Shown here in pieces: positions 1-5,484 of a stretch of 6,355 nt of DNA. The notes beneath the pieces are model-generated. The model made no database searches. It had not been told where the DNA came from and was given only the letters and a program-made list of their open reading frames with translations. The position numbers and the translations under genes are program-made. Position 1 is the stretch's first letter. Each line of letters starts with the position of its first letter. Source of the DNA: Pseudomonas sp. UBA5782 (lineage in GTDB: Bacteria > Pseudomonadota > Gammaproteobacteria > Pseudomonadales > Pseudomonadaceae); the NCBI GenBank assembly GCA_002418465.1, contig DIEE01000220.1, forward strand, positions 172 to 6,526, read 5' to 3'.

Positions 1-1358
1 CCCTGGCGCTGCTGATCGTCGGCGCAGGGCTGTCGCTGCTCAAGGGCGTGGACTGGGAAGAAGCGCTGCTGCTGTCGATCACCGCGGCGCTGCTGGCGGT
101 GTTCCGCAAGGCCTTCTACCGACCCAGCCGGCTGCTGGAAATGCCGCTCTCGTCGGTCAACCTGGTGGCGGCGGCCTGCGTGCTCGCGGCCTCCACCTGG
201 CTGATGTTCTTCGTCTACCAGAACGTGCCCTACGACCATGAACTGTGGTGGCAATTCGCGGTGGACGCCGACACCCCGCGCTCGCTGCGCGCGACGCTGG
301 GCAGCTTCCTGCTGCTGGCGATCCTCGGCCTGGTCTGGCTGCTGCGCCCGCAACCGCCGGAAATCCTCGAACCCGACGAGGCCGAGCTGCAGCGCGCGCT
401 GACCATCATCAAGGCTTCCGACCAGCCGGACGGCGGCCTGGTGCTCACCGGCGACAAGGCGATCCTCTTCCATCCCAAGGGCGACGCCTTCCTCATGTAT
501 GCGCGCCGTGGCCGCAGCCTGGTGGCGCTGTTCGACCCGATCGGCCCGGCCGCCGAGCGCGGCGAGCTGATCTGGCAGTTCCGCGACCTCTGCGACCACT
601 ACCGCGCCCGTCCGGTGTTCTACCAGGTGCGCGCGGAAAACCTGCCGTACTACATGGACATCGGCCTCAGCGCGATCAAGCTCGGCGAGGAAGCCAGCGT
701 CGACCTGGCCACCTTCGACCTCGACAGCAAGGGCAAGAAAGACCTGCGCTACACCTGGAACCGCGGCCAGCGCGACGGCCTCAGCCTGGTGATCCACGCC
801 CCCGGCGAGGCACCGATGGAGCAGCTGGCGGCGATTTCCGAGGCCTGGATGCAGGGCAAGCAGGCGCGCGAGAAGGGCTTCTCCCTCGGCCGTTTCGACA
901 CCGACTACCTGCGCCACTTCCGCATCGCCGTGGTGCTCGACAAGGACCAGCCGGTGGCCTTCGCCAGCCTGCTGGAAACCGACGAGAAGGAAGTCGCCAG
1001 CCTCGATCTGATGCGCGTGCATCCGAACGCGCCGAAGCTGACCATGGAATTTCTCATGCTCGGCCTGATCCTCAACTTCAAGGAAGCCGGCTACGCGCAC
1101 TTCAGCCTCGGCATGGTGCCGCTGGCCGGATTGCAGGTGCGCCGTGGCGCGCCGCTGGCGCAACGCCTGGGCTCGCTGGTGTTCCAGCGCGGCGAGCAGT
1201 TCTACAACTTCCAGGGCCTGCGCCGCTTCAAGGACAAGTTCGACCCCGAATGGGAGCCGCGCTACATGGCCGTTCCCGCCGGACTCAACCCACTGCTGGC
1301 CCTGGCCGATACCGCCGCGCTGATCGCCGGCGGCCTGACTGGATTGGTGAAACGCTGA
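1..1358 (+). CDS. mprF: Aminoacyl-phosphatidylglycerol synthase (MprF family), C-terminal half, 5' end outside window
   Basis: This enzyme moves an amino acid from aminoacyl-tRNA onto phosphatidylglycerol at the inner membrane, lowering its negative charge and giving resistance to cationic peptides and acid. The reading frame is open from position 3 and has no start in the window. About 451 residues are visible; family members are about 850-880 aa. The visible part begins with hydrophobic membrane segments (for example the stretches containing LLLSITAALLAVF, LVAAACVLAASTWLMFF and SFLLLAILGLVWLL). It continues into the cytosolic GNAT-like catalytic domain (DUF2156/LPG synthase C), with typical motifs such as GDKAILFHPKGDAFLMYAR, FDPIGP, FYQVRAENLPYY, LGEEASVDL, LRYTWNRGQR, SLDLMRVHP, FSLGMVPLAGL and FYNFQGLRRFKDKFDPEWEPRY. 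Its stop overlaps the next gene, a VirJ-type hydrolase. That pairing matches the alanyl-PG synthase/hydrolase pair of P. aeruginosa, so alanine is the more likely substrate than lysine, but this is inferred from context. Family assignment is very secure. Confidence 0.95.
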   Translation, partial: LALLIVGAGLSLLKGVDWEEALLLSITAALLAVFRKAFYRPSRLLEMPLSSVNLVAAACVLAASTWLMFFVYQNVPYDHELWWQFAVDADTPRSLRATLGSFLLLAILGLVWLLRPQPPEILEPDEAELQRALTIIKASDQPDGGLVLTGDKAILFHPKGDAFLMYARRGRSLVALFDPIGPAAERGELIWQFRDLCDHYRARPVFYQVRAENLPYYMDIGLSAIKLGEEASVDLATFDLDSKGKKDLRYTWNRGQRDGLSLVIHAPGEAPMEQLAAISEAWMQGKQAREKGFSLGRFDTDYLRHFRIAVVLDKDQPVAFASLLETDEKEVASLDLMRVHPNAPKLTMEFLMLGLILNFKEAGYAHFSLGMVPLAGLQVRRGAPLAQRLGSLVFQRGEQFYNFQGLRRFKDKFDPEWEPRYMAVPAGLNPLLALADTAALIAGGLTGLVKR

Positions 1359-2623
1359 TGGCCTTACCGTTCTCCCGTCGCAAGACGCTCGTCACCCTCG
1401 CCGTACTGCTCTGCCTGCTGCTGGGCATCGCCTGGTGGTTCCTCAAGCCGCCGCCGACCGCGCAACTCGAACACCCGACGCTCGCCGACGGCAGCGCGGT
1501 GACCCTGGCGGTGCCGCCGGGCGAGATCGGTGCACGCGTCGCCATCGCCGTGCCCGAAGGCCAGGGGCTGAGCGACGCACAGTTGCTTGCCCTGGCCGAG
1601 CGCGGTGCGCTGCTGGTGCAGTACGTTGTCCAGCCCGGTACCTGCGAACAGCAGCGCCAGCACCTGAACGCCGCCGCCGCACAGCTGAAACAGGCGCCGA
1701 CGCTGGTCGCCGGCATCGGCCCCGGTGGCGTGCTCGCCTGGCGCTGGCTGGCGGCGCAGAGCAGCGACCAGGCCCGCGCGCTGTCGGTAGGTTTCTCACT
1801 GTCGACGCCGGATTGCCCCGAGGTGCTGCCGCAGCACGCCGAGCACGGCCAGTGGAGCATCGCCTGGAACGACAACCCGGACGACCCCAGCGCCCGTTTC
1901 GCCCGCGCGCTGGACAACGCCCACACGCAGATCGCCAACTACGACACGCCGCTGCCGCAACTGCTCGACCAGCAGCTGCAGAGCCTGCTCGCCGGCCAGG
2001 GCGACGCCATGCCGGTGGTCGAAGTGCCCGCGAAGGACCCGGTCGACACGCTGAGCCTGTTCTATTCCGGCGACGGCGGCTGGCGCGACCTCGACCGCGA
2101 CGTCGCCGAGCAGATGGCGCTGCACAACTACCCGGTGATCGGCGTCGACACCCTGCGCTACTACTGGCAGCGCAAGAGCCCGGAACGCTCGGCCAGCGAT
2201 CTCGCCGCACTGATGAAGCACTACCAGGAAACCCGCGGCGTGAAGCATTTCGCGCTGATCGGCTACTCGTTCGGCGCCAACGTGCTGCCGGCGATCTACA
2301 ACCGCCTGCCGGCGGCGACCCAGGACGCGGTGAGTTCGCTGATCCTGCTCGCCCCCGAGCGCAGCGTCGGCTTCGAGATCGAGGTGCAGGGCTGGCTGGG
2401 CAAGGTCAATGAGGAAGCGCCGATCGGCCCGGAACTGAGCAAGCTGCCGGCGGCGAAGGTGCTCTGCGTCTACGGCGTCGAGGAAAAGGCCGAAACCGGC
2501 TGCACCCTGGGCGAACTGAGCGGCCAGCCGCTGGAACTGCCCGGCGGCCATCACTACGACCAGGATTACCCGGCCCTGGCCAAGCGTCTGCTCGACGCGA
2601 TCCAGGCCCGCACCGCGCCATAA
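1358..2623 (+). CDS. VirJ/AcvB-type periplasmic aminoacyl-phosphatidylglycerol hydrolase
   Basis: This 421-aa protein belongs to the VirJ/AcvB serine hydrolase family. Its P. aeruginosa homologue (PA0919) removes the aminoacyl group from alanyl-phosphatidylglycerol. ATG at 1358 overlaps the mprF stop by one base (TGATG) and has GGTGA 7 nt upstream. The frame is open further 5', but that part only shadows mprF. Residues about 10-29 form an uncleaved-looking signal anchor, which puts the rest in the periplasm. The C-terminal alpha/beta-hydrolase domain has SGDGGW (237-242), the nucleophile elbow GYSFG with Ser304, an acidic stretch YGVEEKAE (372-379) that probably supplies the acid, and GGHHYD with His398/His399. 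An N-terminal region (about 40-220) looks like a second, degenerate hydrolase copy in which GIGPGG (119-124) stands where the nucleophile elbow would be. Tight coupling to mprF suggests that synthesis and turnover of the lipid are co-expressed. The exact substrate is inferred. Confidence 0.9.
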   Translation: MALPFSRRKTLVTLAVLLCLLLGIAWWFLKPPPTAQLEHPTLADGSAVTLAVPPGEIGARVAIAVPEGQGLSDAQLLALAERGALLVQYVVQPGTCEQQRQHLNAAAAQLKQAPTLVAGIGPGGVLAWRWLAAQSSDQARALSVGFSLSTPDCPEVLPQHAEHGQWSIAWNDNPDDPSARFARALDNAHTQIANYDTPLPQLLDQQLQSLLAGQGDAMPVVEVPAKDPVDTLSLFYSGDGGWRDLDRDVAEQMALHNYPVIGVDTLRYYWQRKSPERSASDLAALMKHYQETRGVKHFALIGYSFGANVLPAIYNRLPAATQDAVSSLILLAPERSVGFEIEVQGWLGKVNEEAPIGPELSKLPAAKVLCVYGVEEKAETGCTLGELSGQPLELPGGHHYDQDYPALAKRLLDAIQARTAP

Positions 2624-2628
2624 GCCGT

Positions 2629-2656
2629 GCTTTCGTTGCCCATCGGCAACGCAAGC
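2629..2656 (+). terminator. Stem-loop directly after the hydrolase gene, possible terminator
   Basis: A GCTT/AAGC outer stem, one mismatch, then a perfect 7-bp stem CGTTGCC/GGCAACG closes a CATC loop. It starts six bases after the stop codon of the VirJ-type gene and is followed by CTACGCATTTTC, a short T-run. It could end or stabilise the mprF–hydrolase transcript. The T-run is offset and short, so termination efficiency is uncertain. Confidence 0.5.
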
Positions 2657-2680
2657 TACGCATTTTCAGAACCCCGGAAA

Positions 2681-2709
2681 ACACAAAACCCGCCGAAGCG
2701 GGTTTGTGT
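2681..2709 (-). terminator. Terminator-like hairpin with a UUCG loop, stronger on the minus strand
   Basis: AAACCCGC (2686-2693) and GCGGGTTT (2698-2705) form a perfect 8-bp stem, extended by ACAC/GTGT with one bulged A. Read on the minus strand, the loop is the extra-stable C(UUCG)G and the stem is followed by TTTTGTGTTTT, a good U-rich tail. Read on the plus strand, the loop is CGAA and the tail TTTGTGTGG is poorer. It probably acts in both directions: it would catch plus-strand read-through from the hydrolase gene and end minus-strand transcripts coming from 2736-3432. Confidence 0.65.
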
Positions 2710-2735
2710 GGTACCGACTCGAAATCCCTGTCGAG

Positions 2736-2849
2736 GCGCCGTCCTGGCTCGGTGGTTCATCCTGCGGTTCGTGCGATCCGTCGCGCCATCCGTGAAGCAG
2801 AGATTACGGCGCGCACGCACCCGCAGATAGAGCCAGGCGGCGACGGCGC
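2736..2849 (-). ncRNA. Candidate structured RNA: long multi-stem inverted repeat, function unknown
   Basis: This stretch folds back on itself through five nested stems. They are GCGCCGT (2736-2742)/ACGGCGC (2843-2849), CCTGGCTC (2743-2750)/GAGCCAGG (2830-2837), CTGCGG (2762-2767)/CCGCAG (2821-2826), GTGCG (2771-2775)/CGCAC (2816-2820) and CGCGCC (2782-2787)/GGCGCG (2808-2813). That is 32 base pairs with small unequal bulges and a 20-nt apical loop. CTCGAA (2718-2723) and TTCGAG (2867-2872) could add an outer stem. The minus strand is preferred because a terminator-like hairpin with a T-rich tail lies just downstream on that strand (2709-2681). I do not recognise it as a named RNA. It could be a stand-alone small RNA, a 3' end of the minus-strand small-gene transcript, or a DNA-level repeat. 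No clear promoter is visible. Confidence 0.4.
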
Positions 2850-2869
2850 GTGTAGGCATTTGGCTATTC

Positions 2870-2892
2870 GAGCGCCCGGTTCATCGGCGCTC
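2870..2892 (-). other. Perfect 7-bp hairpin just downstream of the small minus-strand gene
   Basis: GAGCGCC (2870-2876) and GGCGCTC (2886-2892) are perfect reverse complements around a 9-nt loop. The hairpin lies 17 bases past the stop of the minus-strand gene ending at 2909. No T-run follows on the minus strand, so it is a weak terminator candidate. It may instead be part of the structured region at 2736-2849 or protect the mRNA 3' end. Confidence 0.35.
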
Positions 2893-2908
2893 CAGCGAAG
2901 CGGCGGGA

Positions 2909-3145
2909 TCAGCGCTTCAACTGCCGCTCGATCTTCTCCGCGCCCTGGTTGATCTCCTCGGCCTCCTGCTCCTTGGTCTTGATGGTGGTCGGCGTGATCA
3001 GCTTGTCGACCGCTTCGGTGGCCGGGTTGTCGCGGCGGATGTCTTTCTCCACCACGTCCACCGGATTCCCGGCCTGATCCTGCTTGGGCTGGTTCGGCGG
3101 AGTGCGGTCGATGGCGGATTGGCTGGGGCGATCGGTCTGGCTCAT
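2909..3145 (-). CDS. Small hydrophilic protein of unknown function (78 aa)
   Basis: I do not recognise this protein. It is 78 residues, starting MSQTDRPSQS, very polar, without cysteine, tryptophan or any membrane segment. The first half is rich in Pro, Gln, Asn and Asp and is probably disordered. The second half, with VVEKDIRRDNPATEAVDKL and then KEQEAEEINQGAEKIERQLKR, should be helical and could be a short coiled coil. Two in-frame ATGs exist, at 3151 and 3145. The purine-rich GAGAGG lies 8 nt before the second and only 2 nt before the first, so 3145 is the better start (80 aa if the upstream one is used). It lies 59 nt downstream of another small minus-strand gene and may share its transcript. 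The sequence gives no evidence for a function. Confidence 0.7.
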   Translation of the reverse strand: MSQTDRPSQSAIDRTPPNQPKQDQAGNPVDVVEKDIRRDNPATEAVDKLITPTTIKTKEQEAEEINQGAEKIERQLKR

Positions 3146-3204
3146 GTTCATGTCCTCTCACTGCGTGTGATGTTTCGAGCGAGAGGACCGGCAACTAGTT
3201 CGAG

Positions 3205-3432
3205 TCAGGCGTCGGTCCGCTCCCGCGCATGCAGCAGTTCCAGGTGGCGACGAATCTGCCTGACCCAGCGTTCCACCCGCTGCAGCTCGGCCAGGGCATC
3301 GCGTACCTGCGCCTGTTCGCAACGCGCCCGGTCGATCCGCTGGCGCAGCTCGCCTTCGCGCAGCTCCGCCGCCACCAGATGGCATTCCGCTTGAGACACC
3401 CGCTGTACGAGTCTGGCTACCACTGGATGCAC
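3205..3432 (-). CDS. Small coiled-coil protein of unknown function (75 aa)
   Basis: I do not recognise the family. The 75-residue product is almost entirely helical and charged, with a heptad-like run such as AELREGELRQRIDRARCEQ and ALAELQRVERWVRQIRRHLE, suggesting a coiled coil or oligomerisation helix. It has no signal peptide or membrane segment. Codon third positions are mostly G or C on the minus strand, which supports coding here over the overlapping plus-strand frame. The start is uncertain: GTG at 3432 is the first codon after an in-frame TGA, and no good ribosome binding site is seen before it. In-frame GTGs at 3423 and 3399 are alternatives. The gene ends 59 nt before the next small minus-strand gene, so the two may form an operon. 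Confidence 0.55.
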   Translation of the reverse strand: MHPVVARLVQRVSQAECHLVAAELREGELRQRIDRARCEQAQVRDALAELQRVERWVRQIRRHLELLHARERTDA

Positions 3433-3450
3433 TCACTACTGGGAAAGTAA

Positions 3451-3462
3451 GGGTTCGAACCC
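3451..3462. promoter_or_regulatory. 12-bp perfect palindrome in the regulatory region
   Basis: GGGTTCGAACCC reads the same on both strands. It lies about 170 bases upstream of the predicted sigma-54 transcription start and just before the divergent minus-strand gene. That distance suits an upstream activator site, but the motif matches no activator I can name. It could equally be an operator for the divergent gene. Confidence 0.3.
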
Positions 3463-3481
3463 GGCCAATGCCGAACATTCG

Positions 3482-3500
3482 TCCCGGCCGACCATCGGGA
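3482..3500. promoter_or_regulatory. Inverted repeat TCCCG-N9-CGGGA, candidate activator binding site
   Basis: TCCCG (3482-3486) and CGGGA (3496-3500) are arranged as a dyad with a 9-nt spacer, about 130-150 bases upstream of the predicted sigma-54 start. The centre-to-centre spacing is about 14 bases. Enhancer-binding proteins often bind such dyads at this distance. The assignment rests only on symmetry and position. Confidence 0.25.
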
Positions 3501-3544
3501 ACCATTGAGCGATTTGCAAGGTCATTTCGGCCCGGTCGTGCATT

Positions 3545-3554
3545 CTGCTAGCAG
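3545..3554. promoter_or_regulatory. 10-bp perfect palindrome CTGCTAGCAG
   Basis: A fully symmetric 10-mer about 80 bases upstream of the predicted sigma-54 start and 20 bases upstream of the IHF-like site. It is a candidate activator or repressor half-turn site. Its function is unknown and the length alone is only modestly significant. Confidence 0.25.
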
Positions 3555-3574
3555 CACATCGCCACTTTTCTCCA

Positions 3575-3587
3575 TAAGTCCTTGATT
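3575..3587 (-). promoter_or_regulatory. IHF binding-site consensus
   Basis: On the minus strand this reads AATCAAGGACTTA, a complete match to the IHF consensus WATCAANNNNTTR. It sits in an AT-rich stretch about 20 bases upstream of the -24/-12 element and downstream of the palindromes. That is the usual order for sigma-54 promoters where IHF bends DNA to bring the upstream activator to the polymerase. Confidence 0.6.
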
Positions 3588-3604
3588 TATATAGAACGGA
3601 AAGT

Positions 3605-3620
3605 TGGCACACATGCTGCG
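3605..3620 (+). promoter_or_regulatory. Sigma-54 (RpoN) -24/-12 promoter
   Basis: TGGCAC (3605-3610), five bases, then CTGCG (3616-3620) gives the invariant GG at 3606-3607 and GC at 3618-3619 with exactly 10 bases between them. The -24 box is perfect; the -12 box differs from TTGCW at its first and last positions. Transcription would start near 3631, leaving a leader of about 28 nt before the ATG at 3659. The IHF match immediately upstream strengthens the call. Confidence 0.7.
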
Positions 3621-3658
3621 ATAACAAAGCGGACTCCACCTGCTTTGGATAATTAAAA

Positions 3659-3937
3659 ATGAACGATCTGCTCAATGCCGTTACTGCCGCCTTCCCCGAT
3701 TACGAAGTGACTGCCGTCGCACGCCCTGACCGGGGCTGCCTTGTCACCCTGAAGAACTTCGATGGCAGCCTGGTAAGACGCGCCGCCTGCGCGAGCCAAG
3801 TCACCGATGACCTGCAGCGTGAGCGCTTCGTCAACACGATGAAGCGCGACGTTGCGCTGCACTTCGGCGAGCTGCCGCCGGTGGAAACCCTCAGCCGCCT
3901 GCGCCGCTCCGGCCTGCCCGCCTACAGCCACGTCTGA
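3659..3937 (+). CDS. DUF3509-like small protein (92 aa), function unknown
   Basis: The 92-residue product resembles the Pseudomonas-restricted DUF3509 family, in which a start such as 'xxxAFPDYEV', a beta-rich 'GCLVTLKNFDGSLVRR' block, a helical middle and a C-terminal 'LRRSGLPAY' are typical. Length and layout agree with that family as I remember it, and no function is established for it. It has no signal peptide or membrane segment, so it is probably cytoplasmic. ATG 3659 is preceded by GGA with 9-nt spacing in an AT-rich leader, a modest ribosome binding site. Unlike its neighbours it has its own sigma-54/IHF promoter and a strong terminator directly after it, so it is a single-gene unit. 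Control by nitrogen, carbon or surface/motility signals through an unidentified activator is an inference from the promoter type. Confidence 0.8.
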   Translation: MNDLLNAVTAAFPDYEVTAVARPDRGCLVTLKNFDGSLVRRAACASQVTDDLQRERFVNTMKRDVALHFGELPPVETLSRLRRSGLPAYSHV

Positions 3938-3952
3938 GCTGTAGCCGTAACG

Positions 3953-3978
3953 AAAAGCCGCCCCACGGGGCGGTTTTT
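3953..3978 (+). terminator. Bidirectional Rho-independent terminator
   Basis: CCGCCC (3958-3963), loop CACG, GGGCGG (3968-3973), then TTTTTCTTT gives a strong terminator for the small gene ending at 3937. The mirror-image AAAA on the left supplies a T-run on the other strand, so it should also end the minus-strand pncC–nadE transcript, whose last stop codon is at 4001. Confidence 0.9.
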
Positions 3979-4000
3979 CTTTGCCTGGAAAATGGTCGCC

Positions 4001-4828
4001 TCAGGGCGTGACCGGCAGCGCACGCTTGTGCGCGCTGTTGTCGTAGGTGTGCAGGATGATCCGACTGGCCTCCTCGCTCACCGGCTTGCCCTCGAGGAAA
4101 TCGTCGATGTCCTGGTAGCGCACGCCCAGCGCGGTCTCGTCGGCGTGGCCGGGGCGCAGGCTTTCCAGGTCGGCGGTGGGGACTTTTTCGGTCAGCGCCT
4201 CCAGCGCGCCGAGCCAGCGTCCCAGGGCACGCACACGGCGCTTGTTCAGCCCGTACAGCGGTGCCAGGTCGCAGGCGCCGTCGCCGTGCTTGGTGAAGAA
4301 GCCCATCAGCGCCTCCGCCGCATGGTCGGTGCCGACCACCAGACCGTCGCGGGCGCCGGCGATGGCGTACTGGGCGACCATGCGCTGACGCGCCTTGATG
4401 TTGCCAAGGACGAAATCCTCCTGCGCCGCATCGCGAAAACCCAGCCCGGCGCCCTTCGCCGCCTGCAGCATGGCGTCGCTGGCCGGGCCGATGTCGATCC
4501 GCAGCAGTTCGTCGGGCTTGATGAAATCCAGCGCCGCACGCGCGTCCGCCTCGTCGTGCTGCTGGATGTAGGGCAGGCGCACGGCGATGAAGGTGGCCGA
4601 CTCGCCCTGCTCGCGCAGGTGCTCCACGGCGAGCTGACACAGCCGCCCGGCGACGCTGGAATCCACGCCGCCGCTGATGCCCAGCACCAGCACACGTCGG
4701 CCGCTGCCGCGCATCTGCTCGACGAGAAAATCGATGCGCCGCTGCGCTTCGCTGGCCGCGTCGAATTCCGGGCTCACATGCAATTCACGGATGATGCGTT
4801 GCTGACGGCTGGAGACGTCGTTGCTCAT
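4001..4828 (-). CDS. nadE: NH3-dependent NAD(+) synthetase
   Basis: This cytoplasmic enzyme makes NAD from nicotinic acid adenine dinucleotide, ATP and ammonia. At 275 aa it has the length of the ammonia-dependent bacterial form, and there is no N-terminal glutaminase (nitrilase-like) domain, so free ammonia must be the nitrogen donor. The ATP-pyrophosphatase P-loop SGGVDSS is at residues 52-58. Other family signatures are RLPYIQQHDE (84-93), GNIKAR (142-147), GTDHAAE (166-172) and FFTKHGDGACDLAPL (177-191), and the C-terminal HKRALP motif is present. ATG 4828 has GGGA/GGAT about 8 nt upstream. The gene follows pncC with a 33-nt gap on the same strand, so co-transcription is likely, and ends at a shared terminator near 3958. 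As I recall, P. aeruginosa keeps nadE next to pncB and pncA elsewhere, so this location may mark a rearrangement or a second copy. Confidence 0.95.
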   Translation of the reverse strand: MSNDVSSRQQRIIRELHVSPEFDAASEAQRRIDFLVEQMRGSGRRVLVLGISGGVDSSVAGRLCQLAVEHLREQGESATFIAVRLPYIQQHDEADARAALDFIKPDELLRIDIGPASDAMLQAAKGAGLGFRDAAQEDFVLGNIKARQRMVAQYAIAGARDGLVVGTDHAAEALMGFFTKHGDGACDLAPLYGLNKRRVRALGRWLGALEALTEKVPTADLESLRPGHADETALGVRYQDIDDFLEGKPVSEEASRIILHTYDNSAHKRALPVTP

Positions 4829-4861
4829 AGCTTGTATCCCATAGTGAAGGGTCGAAGTGAT

Positions 4862-5350
4862 TCAACGCCGGGCAAGGCTGGCATGCAGACGCGGAATCTC
4901 CGCCAGCGCGAAGGTGGACGCGGCGCCCAGCACGGCCATCCGGTCGCCCGGAAAATGCTCGGTGCTGGAAAACAGGCGCAGCTCCTGCTGCCGGCCGAAC
5001 GCCCAGGCAAAACATACGGTGCCGGGCGCGATACCGTCGAGGCCATCCGGCCCGGCTACGCCGGTAGTGGCAACCACGACGTTGGCCGGACTGTCGCGCA
5101 GCGCGCCAACGGCCATTTCGCGGGCGACCTGCTCGCTGGTCAGGCCGAAACGCTCGATGGTCGTCGGCTGCACCGCGAGCAGGCGCTTCTTCGCATCCGG
5201 CGAGTAGACCACGTAGCCGGCGTCCAGATAGCGCCCGCTGCCGGGGCAGGACGCCAGCAGCGTGATTATGTTGCCTGCGGTACAGGATTCAGCCGTCGCC
5301 AGCAGCAACTCGTGCTTCTTGAAGTATTCGACGATGGCTTCGATGCGCAT
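4862..5350 (-). CDS. pncC: Nicotinamide-nucleotide amidohydrolase (CinA C-terminal family)
   Basis: The family hydrolyses NMN to nicotinic acid mononucleotide and ammonia, recycling the NMN left by NAD-dependent DNA ligase. The 162-aa product is the stand-alone CinA C-terminal domain, without the N-terminal MoaB-like half found in full CinA. It shows AESCTAG (20-26; AESCTGG is the usual form), GYVVYSPDAKKRLLAV (45-60), the helix FGLTSEQVAREMAVGA (68-83) and TTGVAGPDG (95-103) with GTVCFAW following. The chosen ATG at 5350 fits the family start (MRIEAIVEYFKKH) and has GGA 5 nt upstream. An in-frame ATG at 5422 would add 24 residues of arginine/serine-rich, unconserved-looking sequence. nadE follows after 33 nt, which places both steps of NMN recycling in one operon. 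A paralogue beside recA is common in pseudomonads, so redundancy is possible. Confidence 0.9.
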   Translation of the reverse strand: MRIEAIVEYFKKHELLLATAESCTAGNIITLLASCPGSGRYLDAGYVVYSPDAKKRLLAVQPTTIERFGLTSEQVAREMAVGALRDSPANVVVATTGVAGPDGLDGIAPGTVCFAWAFGRQQELRLFSSTEHFPGDRMAVLGAASTFALAEIPRLHASLARR

Positions 5351-5484
5351 GTTTTCCGACCGTTGCTGGCTGCTCGAACGATAGACCCGCGCCGACCGCC
5401 AATGCTCCCTCGCCCGGCGCATCGCCTCACGGCGGGCCGGCGACTGAACGCTTGCCGTCGGGCACCCTCAAAAACGGGTCAACC

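Noticed and set aside
245..1357. Long 5' extension of the hydrolase reading frame, in frame 2 through mprF
   Set aside because: Its translation is Arg/Pro/Ala-rich shadow sequence of mprF. The signal anchor, overlap start and ribosome binding site all place the real start at 1358.
1796..2554. 252-codon minus-strand frame opposite the VirJ-type gene
   Set aside because: It is antisense to the clear hydrolase domain and has low-complexity His/Gln/Ala/Val-rich translation without domain signatures.
2656..2859. 67-codon minus-strand open frame in the structured intergenic region
   Set aside because: It has no ribosome binding site, its Arg-rich product runs straight through the terminator hairpin, and the nested stems explain the sequence better. 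Conservation analysis could revive it.
3229..3450. Plus-strand 73-codon frame opposite the small coiled-coil gene
   Set aside because: Third-position GC pattern and the regular coiled-coil product favour the minus strand. The plus-strand product has no clear features.
3449..3467. GGTTCGAACCC resembling a tRNA T-arm or an att-site remnant
   Set aside because: A five-base T-stem cannot be formed around the TTCGAAC loop, there is no acceptor or anticodon arm nearby, and no integrase gene is present.
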